The notes under the pieces: model-generated
What the model was told of the DNA's origin: nothing
The model's database searches: none
Seen by the model: only the letters and a program-made list of their open reading frames with translations
Origin: Phycisphaerae bacterium
Lineage (GTDB): Bacteria; Planctomycetota; Phycisphaerae; Sedimentisphaerales; Anaerohalosphaeraceae
Length of the DNA: 33,179 nucleotides
NCBI GenBank assembly: GCA_018433925.1
Contig: JAHDQI010000415.1
Span: 1-33,179, forward strand
Direction: 5' to 3'
Program-made: the position numbers and the translations under genes
Shown: in pieces, positions 13,632 to 21,943 of the stretch
Layout of the letters: each line of letters opens with the position of its first letter
Numbering within the stretch: position 1 is the first letter of the stretch

Positions 13632-13916
13632 TTATCGTTCCTTTTCCAGATATTTTGGGGTTCCCAGTCGGGACAATTTTACATATTGTCCTTCTATTTT
13701 GTAGATCATTACGATATCGTCGTAAACATAACAATCATACCATCCCGATCCTTGGGCAGGAATCGAGTTTACTGCGTATTTTTTTGATAAGTCCTTTCCC
13801 TGATGTAGGATAGAGACTGCCTGAAAAAGTGCTTTTCGAATCTGAGGAGATTGCTTCAGTCTCTTTTCGAGTTGCTTATAATCTTTTTTGAATTCATCCT
13901 TCCAATGAATTCTCAA
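13632..13916 (-). CDS. RelE/YafQ-family toxin of a type II toxin-antitoxin pair
   Basis: A 94-residue protein with the RelE-superfamily fold pattern: IHWKDEFKKDYKQLEKRLKQ as the first strand-helix, PAQGSGWYDCYVYDDIVMIYKI in the core, then VKLSRLGTPKYLE. Toxins of this family cut mRNA on the ribosome. In YafQ the C-terminal histidine of G-[ST]-H-S is catalytic; here the place reads GTPKYLE, without histidine, so activity may be reduced or use other residues. The gene overlaps the antitoxin gene by 4 bases (ATGA), the usual antitoxin-first order. Confidence 0.88.
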   Translation of the reverse strand: MRIHWKDEFKKDYKQLEKRLKQSPQIRKALFQAVSILHQGKDLSKKYAVNSIPAQGSGWYDCYVYDDIVMIYKIEGQYVKLSRLGTPKYLEKER

Positions 13917-14176
13917 CGCTCAAGCTCCTCAAAAAGCTCCTCAACACTTTTGGCCTCATGCAGACCAATGCCTGCGTCTACTTCATCCATGATTCGTTTG
14001 GTTTCTTCGTTAAACTCCAGATATTCGAGGGGTATTCTGCCCTGGTTGTCGATTTGCCCCAGAAACATTTTGATGGCCCCGGACATACTAATCTGCATTC
14101 GGCTGAGGATTTTCGAGACCCTTTTTTTCAGATCCTCATCCACACGTATTTGAATTGTCGTTGTTTTTCCTGCCAT
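13913..14176 (-). CDS. RelB/DinJ-family antitoxin
   Basis: An 87-residue protein with an N-terminal ribbon-helix-helix domain (TTTIQIRVDEDLKKRVSKIL, then MQISMSGAIKMFLGQI at about residues 27-42) and an acidic C-terminal tail (SVEELFEELER) that would wrap the toxin. RelB/DinJ antitoxins neutralise the toxin and, as a complex, repress the operon. A matching inverted repeat lies just upstream (14189-14220). The toxin gene follows with an ATGA overlap. Confidence 0.9.
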   Translation of the reverse strand: MAGKTTTIQIRVDEDLKKRVSKILSRMQISMSGAIKMFLGQIDNQGRIPLEYLEFNEETKRIMDEVDAGIGLHEAKSVEELFEELER

Positions 14177-14188
14177 AATAAACTCTTT

Positions 14189-14220
14189 TGTAGTGAAATT
14201 GTCATTACATTGTCACTACA
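14189..14220. promoter_or_regulatory. Operator of the toxin-antitoxin operon
   Basis: TGTAGTGA (14189-14196) and TCACTACA (14213-14220) form a perfect inverted repeat. Between them ATTGTCA occurs as two direct copies. It starts 12 bases before the antitoxin ATG, the expected place for RelB-type autorepression. Confidence 0.65.
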
Positions 14221-14263
14221 TATACTATCGCATATTTCGCCGTTTGGTTCAAGATATTTTTAT

Positions 14264-14296
14264 AAAAAAAGCCGTCCCCGTGTTGTCGGGGACGGC
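14264..14296 (-). terminator. Rho-independent terminator of the beta-helix gene
   Basis: A perfect 10-bp stem, GCCGTCCCCG (14271-14280) and CGGGGACGGC (14287-14296) with a 6-base loop. On the minus strand it is followed by seven T residues. It lies 21 bases after the stop of the beta-helix gene and insulates the toxin-antitoxin operon. Confidence 0.92.
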
Positions 14297-14317
14297 GGTA
14301 TTTAAATCTGCCGGTTT

Positions 14318-15841
14318 TTACATCGGCAGCAGGATCACGACTCCGGCCATCCATGAATTGGAGAGGATTGCCAGATCTTCGAGGTCCACTTTTCCGTCGT
14401 TGTTGACATCTCCCGGCAGGAGGGTTCGGCTGGCCTGGGGGGTTCCGCCGTAGGCGCCCATGTTGATTCGTCCGCCGTTGTAGGGGGCTTCCCGGGAGAT
14501 ATCGGAGGCGGGGTCGCCGGCATCGAGGCAGGGGGAGTTTTGCGTGATAAAGTCATCGACCCAGCCGCCCTGTCCGAAGGGTCCTTTGGGCTCCCAGTAT
14601 CCGCCGGTGCTGAGGATATGGTAATTGTTGTCGTTGGGGTCGGGGCAGGCGGGATTGGCAAACAGGGGATCGACGCTGATATCGTGCGGGCCGGGCGAGG
14701 CCGTTCCGCCGTAGTTCCAGTACGCTCCCGGATTGCCGGGCTGCTCATTTTCAAACACGCAATTATAATCAATTTGCGGCGAGGCCCCCTGGGTGAAAAT
14801 TCCATTGCCGATATTAAAAGCGATGATATTATTGGCCACCGTCGGTTCTACACTATTCCAGCATACCAACGCCCCTTCATTATTTTCGGTGAATGTGTTA
14901 TTGATCACGTCCATGTCATTGTCTGATCCCATACTGAGATAGATACCGCCGCCGGCGGAGGCGTTATTCCCGGCGAAAAGGTTGTTTTGAATTGTCGTGA
15001 CGGCATCGGTTCGCAGGGTATCGCCAAAGAACGCGCCGCCTCGTGACATTGCTTTATTCATTCGAAACTCATTTTCGAGAAAGCAAGACAGCGTGCGGTG
15101 CGTATAAACAGCTCCCCCATCCTGGGCGGCATTGTTTACAAATATACTGTTTCGGCAGTCCAGGGGGGCTGAGTTCCAGGTATGGTAGATGGCGCCGCCG
15201 TCTTCGGTGGCGGAGTTGTTTTCAAGCCGGCAATCGATTACCTTTATGTTGACGGTTCCGCCGCCGATGCAAATGGCGCCTCCGATTTCGGCTGAGTTGT
15301 TTCTGAAGGTGCACTGCTCGAACACAGCGCCGCCGGAAAATTCGCTGAAGGAGACGCCGCCCCGGTCGGCATAGCAGTTCTCGAAGATGCATTGCCGGAA
15401 CGTGATTTCGCCTCGCAGGTAGACGACTCCGCCGGAGGGTTTGGATTCGCCTCCTTCGGGATAGCCATAGCCGTTGATGATTTTTATGCCGCGAACGACG
15501 GTATCGGTGGTTTCTCCTTCATGGATCCAAAAGCCGCGGCGCGGGGACGCGGCACTGCCCTCGCAATCCAGACAGGTCGCGGCGACACAGGATGGATCAT
15601 TGGGGTCCGTACTTCGCAGGGTGATGGCTTTGCCTCTTGTTTCAATGCCTCGGTCGCCCCAGTGATCGAACCCTCGATAGATGCCGATGCCGAGGACGAT
15701 TTCATCGCCGGGGTTGGCGTTGTCGATTGCCTGCTGGATGCCAAAATAGTCGCCTGAGCCGTCGGCCTCGACCGTGATCACCGCGGCAAAGGACAAACCG
15801 CAGGCCGACAGTACGAGCATAAGAAGTGCCGTGTGTCGCAT
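14318..15841 (-). CDS. Secreted right-handed beta-helix protein with C-terminal dockerin repeat
   Basis: A 507-residue secreted protein. Residues 1-19 are a signal peptide ending LSFAA. Residues about 25-430 form a pectate-lyase-like right-handed beta-helix made of polymorphic repeats such as NNSAEIGGAICIGGG, NNSATEDGGAIYH and NNASAGGGIYLSMG. Near the C-terminus SPCLDAGDPA and INMGAYGGTPQAS are the usual end of such domains. Residues about 479-500 (GDVNNDGKVDLEDLAILSNSW) make a single dockerin-type EF-hand. Planctomycete proteins often carry one such repeat; its partner is not known here. No catalytic residues for a polysaccharide lyase can be named. It has its own promoter and terminator, and type II secretion is a plausible route out. 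Confidence 0.9.
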   Translation of the reverse strand: MRHTALLMLVLSACGLSFAAVITVEADGSGDYFGIQQAIDNANPGDEIVLGIGIYRGFDHWGDRGIETRGKAITLRSTDPNDPSCVAATCLDCEGSAASPRRGFWIHEGETTDTVVRGIKIINGYGYPEGGESKPSGGVVYLRGEITFRQCIFENCYADRGGVSFSEFSGGAVFEQCTFRNNSAEIGGAICIGGGTVNIKVIDCRLENNSATEDGGAIYHTWNSAPLDCRNSIFVNNAAQDGGAVYTHRTLSCFLENEFRMNKAMSRGGAFFGDTLRTDAVTTIQNNLFAGNNASAGGGIYLSMGSDNDMDVINNTFTENNEGALVCWNSVEPTVANNIIAFNIGNGIFTQGASPQIDYNCVFENEQPGNPGAYWNYGGTASPGPHDISVDPLFANPACPDPNDNNYHILSTGGYWEPKGPFGQGGWVDDFITQNSPCLDAGDPASDISREAPYNGGRINMGAYGGTPQASRTLLPGDVNNDGKVDLEDLAILSNSWMAGVVILLPM

Positions 15842-15900
15842 TGATTACCCTCCTTAAAATAATGTTGCAGATGTTCGATTAACCCTTTTCCTAATCCAGA

Positions 15901-15929
15901 AAAATACCACATATACGTTGGTTTGTCAA
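15901..15929 (-). promoter_or_regulatory. Promoter of the beta-helix gene
   Basis: On the minus strand a perfect TTGACA (15924-15929), a 17-base spacer and TATTTT (15901-15906). An AAGGAGG ribosome site precedes the ATG at 15841. Confidence 0.75.
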
Positions 15930-15963
15930 GATAGATTGGGTTGAATATGGGGTATTCGGGCAA

Positions 15964-16467
15964 TTATTTTTCGATCTGAAGCATCCTTAATTTAGTGCGG
16001 GTTCCTCCCGCTGCGGAAAAACCGCCGGGTGATCCGTCCGCGCGAATAACGCGATGGCAGGGAATGATCAGGGGCAGGGGGTTGACGGACATGACCTGTC
16101 CGATGGCCCGGACTGCATTTGGGCGGCCGATTTTGTGGGCGAGCCAAGAATAGGTTATTGTGTGTCCGTATTTAACGGTTTTCAGGGCCTTCAGCACATT
16201 TTTTTGGAAATCGGTCCGGCCGCGGAGGTCGGTTGGAACTTTGCTAAAATCCACATAATTTCCTTCAAAATAAGATTTTATGTCATTTTGGACAGGGCTG
16301 AAGTACAAGGGATCATTATAAGGGGCGTCTAATCCTGATAATAAGATGCCCCTTATCCTGTCTGGGTTATTGATGGGCAGGCAGGTTCGGATGATCGCTT
16401 GTTTATTGCCTGCGAGGCCGAACCAGCCCCAGCGGGTCCAGAATATCGAGTAATAAAGTTTTTTCAT
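15964..16467 (-). CDS. ogt: Methylated-DNA--protein-cysteine methyltransferase (Ogt/Ada C-terminal type)
   Basis: A 167-residue DNA repair protein that transfers the alkyl group from O6-alkylguanine to its own cysteine. The acceptor is Cys137 in LIIPCHRVIRADGSPGGF. Before it come TDFQKNVLKALKTVKYGHTITYSWLAHKIGRPNAVRAIGQVMSVNP, the helix-turn-helix and arginine finger of the DNA-binding domain, all intact. The N-terminal 80 residues are the variable cap domain. It stands alone, divergent from pheA and upstream of the beta-helix gene, with no Ada regulatory domain. Confidence 0.95.
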   Translation of the reverse strand: MKKLYYSIFWTRWGWFGLAGNKQAIIRTCLPINNPDRIRGILLSGLDAPYNDPLYFSPVQNDIKSYFEGNYVDFSKVPTDLRGRTDFQKNVLKALKTVKYGHTITYSWLAHKIGRPNAVRAIGQVMSVNPLPLIIPCHRVIRADGSPGGFSAAGGTRTKLRMLQIEK

Positions 16468-16625
16468 GGCGCCTGAATTTTAACAAAAAACGGAAACTTT
16501 TCCTTTAAGCAAATGCAAAAGCCGTCATTTTGATTGACGGAGGGCGTTGAATATGGTACATAAGCCGTTTCTGTAAACAAGGGAGAATGTCTGTCTTTAT
16601 AACACGACGGATGCGGCCGTACTTT

Positions 16626-17696
16626 ATGACCCTGGATGAGCTGAGAAAGCAGATTGATACGATTGACGAGAAGCTCGTGGAGCTGGTCAATCAGCGTGCG
16701 CAGGTAGCCGCGGAGATCGGCAAGCTCAAACAGGCGGGCCATGAGCCGATCTATGTTCCGCACCGGGAAAAGGCGGTGCTGGATAAGATCGCGGCGCTGA
16801 ATCAGGGTCCTCTTCCGAACAAGGCGATGCATGCGATCTGGCGGGAACTGATGAGCGGTTCTTTTTTTCTGGAACAACCGCTTCGGATCGGCTTTTTGGG
16901 TCCAAAGGGCAGTTTCAGCCATAACGCGGCGATTTTGAAATTCGGCCAGAGCGTGGACTATGAGCCGCTGGCGGATATTCGTGCGATTTTTGAGGAAATC
17001 AGCAAGGGACACTGCCATTTCGGGATTGTACCGATTGAAAACTCGGCCGGCGGGGGGGTGCGTGAATCGCTGGACGCCTTTATTGAAACCGACGTGATGG
17101 TTTGCGCCGAGGCGCACATGGCGATTCATCATAATTTGATGGCGACCTGTTCGATGTCGGAGATTGAGCGGATTTATTCGCAGCCGGAGGTTTTTGCGCA
17201 GTGCCGCAACTGGCTGGCGGGGGCGTTTAAGGAGGCCAAGACGATCCCGGTGGCCTCGTCGTCGCGGGCGGCCCAAATGGCGGCCGAGGAGCCGGGTTCG
17301 GCGGCGATTGCCGCGACGATTGCCGCGGAGATTTACGGGCTGAAGATTCTTTGTGAAGATATCGAGGATGTTTCGAACAACATCACGCGTTTTCTGATTA
17401 TCAGTAAAGAGGACGCCCAGCCGACCGGGGACGACAAGACGATTGTGCTGTTCAGCACGGCTCACCGGACCGGGGCGCTGGTGGATGTTTTGAATGTGTT
17501 TAAGGAATATGATATTAATATGACGAATATCGGGTCGCGTCCGAATAAGAAGCGCGAATGGGAATACTACTTTTTTGTGGATTTTCTGGGGCATAAGCAG
17601 GATGACCCTGTTGGCAAGGCGCTGGCCGAGGCCAAGGAGCACTGCCTGCAACTGTCTATATTGGGCAGTTTTCCCCGGAGCCGGAGTGTGCTGTAG
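16626..17696 (+). CDS. pheA: Bifunctional chorismate mutase/prephenate dehydratase (P-protein)
   Basis: The protein makes phenylpyruvate from chorismate in phenylalanine biosynthesis. From the chosen ATG (356 residues) the order is: AroQ chorismate mutase, residues about 1-80 (LDELRKQIDTIDEKLVELVNQR); prephenate dehydratase, about 85-265 (IGFLGPKGSFSHNAA, IVPIENSAGGGVRESLD, and the NNITRF motif); and an ACT domain, about 273-350. The ACT domain keeps GALVDVL, but the usual ESRP phenylalanine-binding motif reads GSRP. The start is uncertain: ATG at 16587 has GGGAG only one base away, 16611 is in frame, and 16626 begins the mutase domain. A weak promoter-like TTGATT/TATGGT pair lies at 16530-16557. 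Confidence 0.93.
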   Translation: MTLDELRKQIDTIDEKLVELVNQRAQVAAEIGKLKQAGHEPIYVPHREKAVLDKIAALNQGPLPNKAMHAIWRELMSGSFFLEQPLRIGFLGPKGSFSHNAAILKFGQSVDYEPLADIRAIFEEISKGHCHFGIVPIENSAGGGVRESLDAFIETDVMVCAEAHMAIHHNLMATCSMSEIERIYSQPEVFAQCRNWLAGAFKEAKTIPVASSSRAAQMAAEEPGSAAIAATIAAEIYGLKILCEDIEDVSNNITRFLIISKEDAQPTGDDKTIVLFSTAHRTGALVDVLNVFKEYDINMTNIGSRPNKKREWEYYFFVDFLGHKQDDPVGKALAEAKEHCLQLSILGSFPRSRSVL

Positions 17697-17741
17697 AAAG
17701 CGAATGAATCGAAACCGACTTAGAGGCAACAGGAGCAGACC

Positions 17742-18509
17742 ATGAGAAAACCGTTTCTTGCCGGCAATTGGAAAATGAATATGAACAGCGCCACGGCGGT
17801 GAACCTGGCGGCCGGACTGGCCAAGGAGCTGGCTGAGATCCGGACGGTGGACGCGGCGGTCTGCCCGCCGTTTGTGTATCTTCAATCCGTGTCGGCGGCG
17901 CTGTCGGCCTCGGATATCGCCGTTGGCGCGCAGGATGTTTACTTTGAAGGCAACGGGGCCTTTACGGGGGAAATCAGTTGCGAGATGCTCAAGGACTGCG
18001 GGTGCCGCTATGTGATTATCGGTCACTCGGAGCGGCGGCATGTTCTCGGCGAAACGGATGCGCTGATTAACCGGAAAATCAAGGCCGCCATCGGCCGCGG
18101 GCTGCTTCCGATCTTCTGCGTGGGCGAGCTGCTCGAAGAGCGGGACGGGGGCCAGACCAATGCGGTTGTCGCCGACCAGGTCAGAAAGGGGCTTGCGGGC
18201 ATTTCGTCCGACCAGGTCAAGACGATTACGGTTGCGTATGAGCCGGTCTGGGCTATCGGGACGGGCCGCACGGCCACGCCGGAGCAGGCGCAGGAGGTTC
18301 ACGCGATGATTCGCGGTCTGCTGGGTGAGCTGTATGATCCGGCGGTTGCCGACGGCCTGCGGATTCAGTACGGCGGCTCCGCCAAGCCGGGCAACACGGC
18401 CGAGCTGATGGCTCAGCCGGATGTGGACGGCCTGCTGATCGGCGGGGCCAGTCTGAAGGTCGAGGATTTTTCCGCTATGATTAAAACAGTTGCTGAAAAA
18501 CAGAAATAA
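17742..18509 (+). CDS. tpiA: Triosephosphate isomerase
   Basis: A 255-residue glycolytic enzyme that interconverts dihydroxyacetone phosphate and glyceraldehyde 3-phosphate. All active-site parts are present: Asn9 and Lys11 in AGNWKMN, His95 in IIGHSERR, and Glu167 in VAYEPVWAIGTG with its loop 6. Phosphate-binding IQYGGSAKPGN and GLLIGGASL follow near the C-terminus. Length is normal. ATG has AGGAG about 9 bases upstream. It is followed after 24 bases by secG, an arrangement seen in many bacteria. Confidence 0.98.
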   Translation: MRKPFLAGNWKMNMNSATAVNLAAGLAKELAEIRTVDAAVCPPFVYLQSVSAALSASDIAVGAQDVYFEGNGAFTGEISCEMLKDCGCRYVIIGHSERRHVLGETDALINRKIKAAIGRGLLPIFCVGELLEERDGGQTNAVVADQVRKGLAGISSDQVKTITVAYEPVWAIGTGRTATPEQAQEVHAMIRGLLGELYDPAVADGLRIQYGGSAKPGNTAELMAQPDVDGLLIGGASLKVEDFSAMIKTVAEKQK

Positions 18510-18533
18510 TAACGTTCAGGAAGGGTACGCAAT

Positions 18534-18983
18534 ATGATGCTTCCGCTGGCCAAAATTTCGTTACTGATGCATGTGATGATCGTGCTGTTTATCGCCATTG
18601 CCCTGCTGCTGATTCTGGTGATTTTGATTCAAAAGGGCAAGGGCGGCGGTATGGGCGCGATGTTCGGGGGCATGGGCGCCTCGAGTCTTCTCGGTTCGAA
18701 GACGGGCGATTTTCTTACGTGGGTGACCATCGGGCTGGTGGCGCTGTTTCTGGTGCTGGCCGTGCTGATGAACAAGCACTTTAAAACGCAGATTAGCGGG
18801 GACTTGATGATTCCGCCTGCGCAGGCCCTGCCGATGGAAGGGACGGAGGGCGTTTCCCAGCCGGCGGGTGAAGCGGCGGGCGAAGCGGTCGCCCCGCCGA
18901 TGCAGGAAGTCCAGGAGACGTCGGCCGAGGTTGCCGAAGAAGCCGAAGCGGCTGTTGAAACAGCGCAGGAAGAGGCCCCCTAA
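18534..18983 (+). CDS. secG: Preprotein translocase subunit SecG with acidic tail
   Basis: A 149-residue membrane protein. Two helices (about residues 10-32 and 60-82) flank the SecG loop IQKGKGGGMGAMFGGMGASSLLGSKTGDFLTW, which is diagnostic. SecG assists SecYEG-driven export. Beyond about residue 85 there is an extra tail of some 60 residues rich in Ala, Glu and Pro, ending in EVAEEAEAAVETAQEEAP, roughly doubling the usual length of 75-110. The tail has no recognised domain. Position directly after tpiA is typical. Confidence 0.93.
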   Translation: MMLPLAKISLLMHVMIVLFIAIALLLILVILIQKGKGGGMGAMFGGMGASSLLGSKTGDFLTWVTIGLVALFLVLAVLMNKHFKTQISGDLMIPPAQALPMEGTEGVSQPAGEAAGEAVAPPMQEVQETSAEVAEEAEAAVETAQEEAP

Positions 18984-19020
18984 CCGGCTTTCAGAGCCAA
19001 CAAGATCGGGATATGCCTAT

Positions 19021-19908
19021 ATGATAAGCAGTATGACAGGATTCGGTCAGGCGGCCAGCGAGGCCGACGGTGTGCTCTATACCGTAGAGATCCGTTCGCT
19101 GAACAACCGGTACCTGAAGACCCAGCTTCGGATGCCGGATATCGCGGCCTTTCTCGAGGATGATCTGGAGAAACTGCACCGCAATCTGCTGCACCGGGGC
19201 AGCGTGAGTTTTTCGCTGCGGATGAAAAATGTTGCCGGCCGGGTGATGGCTGACATTGATGAGCAGGCCCTGCGGACTTATATGGAACGGCTGACGGCGC
19301 TGATCCCGGACGACGGGGATTCGCCGTTTCGCGTGGATCTGGCGGCGATGCTGTCGCTGCCGGGCATTGTCCAGCCGCTGACTCCGGATCCGGCGACGCT
19401 TGAGACGATGCGTCAAACGGTGCTTTTGCTGACGGAAGAGGCGATTGCCCAGCTCAAGAAGACCCGTCTGGAAGAAGGGCATCTTTTGACGGAAGACCTG
19501 AAGGACAACTGCCGTTCGATTCGGGACAAGCTGGAGACTATCCGGACGCGCAAGGGCGCGGTGGTGCAGGAATATCACCAGCGTCTGAAAAAGCGGGCGG
19601 GCGATCTGCTGGCCCAGGCGCAGTTGAATATGGATGAGGCGATGCTGGCGCGGGAGGTGGCGATTTTTGCCGAGCGTTCGGATATTTCCGAGGAGCTCAT
19701 TCGGCTGGACAGTCACCTGGGCCAGTTTGAGGCGTGCATGGACAACGGGGGGCCGGCGGGCCGGCGTCTTGATTTTATCGCCCAGGAACTGCTTCGGGAG
19801 GCCAACACGATTGCCAGCAAGGCCGCCGACGCCGTGATTGCCCAGTGCGTGATCGATATCAAATGTGCCGTGGATCGAATCAAGGAACAGGTGCAGAACA
19901 TTGAATAG
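19021..19908 (+). CDS. yicC: YicC/YloC-family endoribonuclease
   Basis: A 295-residue protein with both conserved ends of the family: ISSMTGFGQA at residues 2-11 followed by VEIRSLNNRYL, and GRRLDFIAQELLREANTIASKA at about residues 245-266. E. coli YicC is an endoribonuclease involved in RNA decay. Its linkage to gmk and rpoZ, as seen here, is common. The frame is open to 18868 but the ATG at 19021 begins the conserved MTGFG motif region. Its stop overlaps the probable start of gmk by 8 bases. Confidence 0.94.
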   Translation: MISSMTGFGQAASEADGVLYTVEIRSLNNRYLKTQLRMPDIAAFLEDDLEKLHRNLLHRGSVSFSLRMKNVAGRVMADIDEQALRTYMERLTALIPDDGDSPFRVDLAAMLSLPGIVQPLTPDPATLETMRQTVLLLTEEAIAQLKKTRLEEGHLLTEDLKDNCRSIRDKLETIRTRKGAVVQEYHQRLKKRAGDLLAQAQLNMDEAMLAREVAIFAERSDISEELIRLDSHLGQFEACMDNGGPAGRRLDFIAQELLREANTIASKAADAVIAQCVIDIKCAVDRIKEQVQNIE

Positions 19909-20515
19909 CCGCCGTCCTGAAATCCGCCGCGATGGAAAAGACCTTTCGAAGGGGACGCTTGTGATTTTGTCCGGTCCTTCGGGGGTGGGCAAAAGCTCGA
20001 TCAGCCGTGAGTTGATCCGTCGGCTGGGGGCGTTTTTCAGCGTGTCGATGACCACCCGGCCCCGGGGGGCGGGGGAGGAAGAGGGTCGCGATTACCGGTT
20101 TGTCAGCCGGGAGGAGTTTGAAGAGGGGCTGCGGAACGATGCGCTGATCGAGCACGCCGAGGTGTTCGGGCATTATTACGGGACGCCTCGCGGTCCGGTG
20201 GAGGAGGCGCTGGCCGCCGGTCGCATCGTGCTGCTTGAAATTGACGTGCAGGGCGCCCGCCAGGTGCAGAAGCAGTACCCGCAGGCGGTTTCGATTTTTA
20301 TCCTGCCGCCCCGGCCGAAAGACCTGGCCGACCGGATTGACCAGCGGCAGCGCGGGGAAGACGAATCGCAGCGGAAAAAGCGGCTGGAGAAGGCGTCCGA
20401 TGAAATGGCGGCCGCTTTTCAATATTATGAATACCAGGTAGTCAACGATGACCTCGAGCAGGCCATCCGTGAAGTGATTGATATAATCCAGGGAAAAATC
20501 GGAGACCGAATATGA
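19901..20515 (+). CDS. gmk: Guanylate kinase
   Basis: The enzyme phosphorylates GMP to GDP. The P-loop GPSGVGKSS lies at residues 25-33 (counting from TTG 19901), the GMP-binding [22 protein letters not shown] follows, then [16 protein letters not shown] and [12 protein letters not shown], and the lid helix RQRGEDE. Length is 204 residues, as expected. There is no ATG at a suitable place: TTG at 19901, preceded by AGGTG and overlapping the yicC stop, is the most likely start, while ATG at 19865 lies 44 bases inside yicC. Its stop overlaps the rpoZ start as ATGA. Confidence 0.95.
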   Translation: MNSRRPEIRRDGKDLSKGTLVILSGPSGVGKSSISRELIRRLGAFFSVSMTTRPRGAGEEEGRDYRFVSREEFEEGLRNDALIEHAEVFGHYYGTPRGPVEEALAAGRIVLLEIDVQGARQVQKQYPQAVSIFILPPRPKDLADRIDQRQRGEDESQRKKRLEKASDEMAAAFQYYEYQVVNDDLEQAIREVIDIIQGKIGDRI

Positions 20516-20748
20516 TCGAAGAATTAAAAGACACAGCGATTCTGAACAAGGTGGGCGGGCGGTTTAAGCTTTCGTCGATGATCCAGAAACGGATGCTTGA
20601 ACTGATGGAAGGCGGGCGGCCGCTGATTACCGACACCGAAGGCATGACCGCGATTGAGATTGTCATCGAGGAAATCAAGCAGGATAAGATCGCGGCCGAT
20701 GACGGCACCGGCACGACCGAGAAGCCGAAGAAAAAGGATCCTTTCTAA
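20512..20748 (+). CDS. rpoZ: DNA-directed RNA polymerase omega subunit
   Basis: A 78-residue protein matching omega subunits of planctomycetes and relatives: [21 protein letters not shown] at about residues 15-35, then [15 protein letters not shown]. Omega helps assemble the beta-prime subunit of RNA polymerase. The ATGA overlap with gmk gives coupled translation, and gmk-rpoZ-coaBC is a widespread gene order. The C-terminal tail is charged (EKPKKKDPF). Confidence 0.92.
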   Translation: MIEELKDTAILNKVGGRFKLSSMIQKRMLELMEGGRPLITDTEGMTAIEIVIEEIKQDKIAADDGTGTTEKPKKKDPF

Positions 20749-20760
20749 ACAAGGTCCCCG

Positions 20761-21324
20761 ATGACGGAACAGGCGGCTCCACTGCGGGAGAAAAAGATTC
20801 TGCTGGGCGTGTCGGGCGGGATCGCGGCGTACAAGGCCGCGGACCTGGCCAGCCGGCTGACCGGCGGCGGCGCGGCGGTACAGACGATTCTGACGGCGGC
20901 GGCCCGGGAACTGATCGGCGTCAAGACCTTTGAGGCGGTCACCGGCGGGGCGGTTTTTACGGATTTGTGGAGCGGGCCGGAGAGCTTTCGGATCGGGCAT
21001 ATCCAGCTTGCCGACTGGGCCGACGCGATTGTCGTGGCTCCGGCGACGGCGGATGTACTGGCGAAGACGGCCTGCGGTCTCTGCGATGATCTGCTCAGCA
21101 CGACCCTTTGTGTCTGCTGGGAAAAGCCGATCCTGCTGGCTCCGGCGATGAACACGAAGATGTGGACCAACCCGGCCACACAGGCCAATCTCCGCGTGCT
21201 GCAAGAGCGAAATCTGCGCCTGGTCGGCCCGGCGACGGGACGGCTGGCCTGCGGAAGCGAAGGCCCCGGCCGGATGGCCGAGCCCGCCGACATCCTGGCG
21301 GCTCTGGCCGAACTGCTGTCATAA
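20761..21324 (+). CDS. coaC: Phosphopantothenoylcysteine decarboxylase (CoaC, stand-alone)
   Basis: A 187-residue flavoprotein of the HFCD family in coenzyme A synthesis. It has LLGVSGGIAAYKAADLASRL (FMN-binding), the catalytic histidine in IGHIQLADWAD, the substrate clamp PAMNTKMW, and ATGRLACGSEGPGRMAEP near the end. Most bacteria fuse CoaC to CoaB (the synthetase); here the protein ends after the decarboxylase domain, and no CoaB follows, so CoaB must be encoded elsewhere. Start at ATG 20761 has no clear ribosome site, though it lies 12 bases after rpoZ. Confidence 0.94.
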   Translation: MTEQAAPLREKKILLGVSGGIAAYKAADLASRLTGGGAAVQTILTAAARELIGVKTFEAVTGGAVFTDLWSGPESFRIGHIQLADWADAIVVAPATADVLAKTACGLCDDLLSTTLCVCWEKPILLAPAMNTKMWTNPATQANLRVLQERNLRLVGPATGRLACGSEGPGRMAEPADILAALAELLS

Positions 21325-21470
21325 TCTTCTCCTGAATTTTCACACTCCTTTCCAGCAAGAAGCACCGCGGTTGTTTCTATTGACGGGAAGCGGGGTATTT
21401 TTCCATTGATCTTTATGCCAAGGTTTATATTCTTTAGGAAAACGGTTTTTTGGATATGCGGGAGGACAGC

Positions 21471-21905
21471 ATGAAAAAGGGATGGATCCTTGCGGTGGTG
21501 ATGGTGTACGGATGTGCGGGGTACCAGGTAGCGCGGGTGCCGCAGCCGCAGGGCACCTCCGTGCCGGCGATTTACGCGGCCGCGCAGATCGGCCAGTCGG
21601 CCACGCGCAACCAGGCGCTCCGCCAGCTTGCCTACCGAGACAGTCTGACCGAGTCCGAACTGCTGTATATGATTGACCTGCTTTCCATTCGCAAGGGCAC
21701 CAGCGAGCAGCTCCGGGATGTGCTGCTGACGATTCTCAACAATCCTTCGGCCGGTTTCCAGACCAAACAGCGCATCTCCGGCGCCGTGCCCAATCTCGGC
21801 CTGGCCCCGCTGGATCAAAAGGAACTTGTCGATGCCCTGGCTCCCCGGCCAACCCAATCTACCAAAGACCAAGAAGCGGTCGTTCCGCCGAGCGAAATCG
21901 AATAA
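21471..21905 (+). CDS. Small lipoprotein of unknown function
   Basis: A 144-residue protein beginning MKKGWILAVVMVYGC, a short lipoprotein signal with Cys15 as the lipid site. The rest is soluble, with helical segments (ATRNQALRQLAYRDSLTESELLYMIDLL) and a Glu/Pro-rich tail. I do not recognise the family. ATG at 21471 follows GGGAGGA at a good distance, while an earlier ATG at 21450 lacks one. A weak TTGATC/TATTCT pair (21406-21433) may be its promoter. A terminator-like hairpin follows at 22071-22094, beyond the opposing tRNA. Confidence 0.75.
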   Translation: MKKGWILAVVMVYGCAGYQVARVPQPQGTSVPAIYAAAQIGQSATRNQALRQLAYRDSLTESELLYMIDLLSIRKGTSEQLRDVLLTILNNPSAGFQTKQRISGAVPNLGLAPLDQKELVDALAPRPTQSTKDQEAVVPPSEIE

Positions 21906-21943
21906 AAAGAAATCAGATTGGCTGATGCCTAATAGGTGTTGAC

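Noticed and set aside
16464-18302. 612-codon minus-strand frame opposite pheA and tpiA
   Set aside because: Spans two well-identified plus-strand genes and encodes Arg/His-rich nonsense; a shadow of biased codon use.
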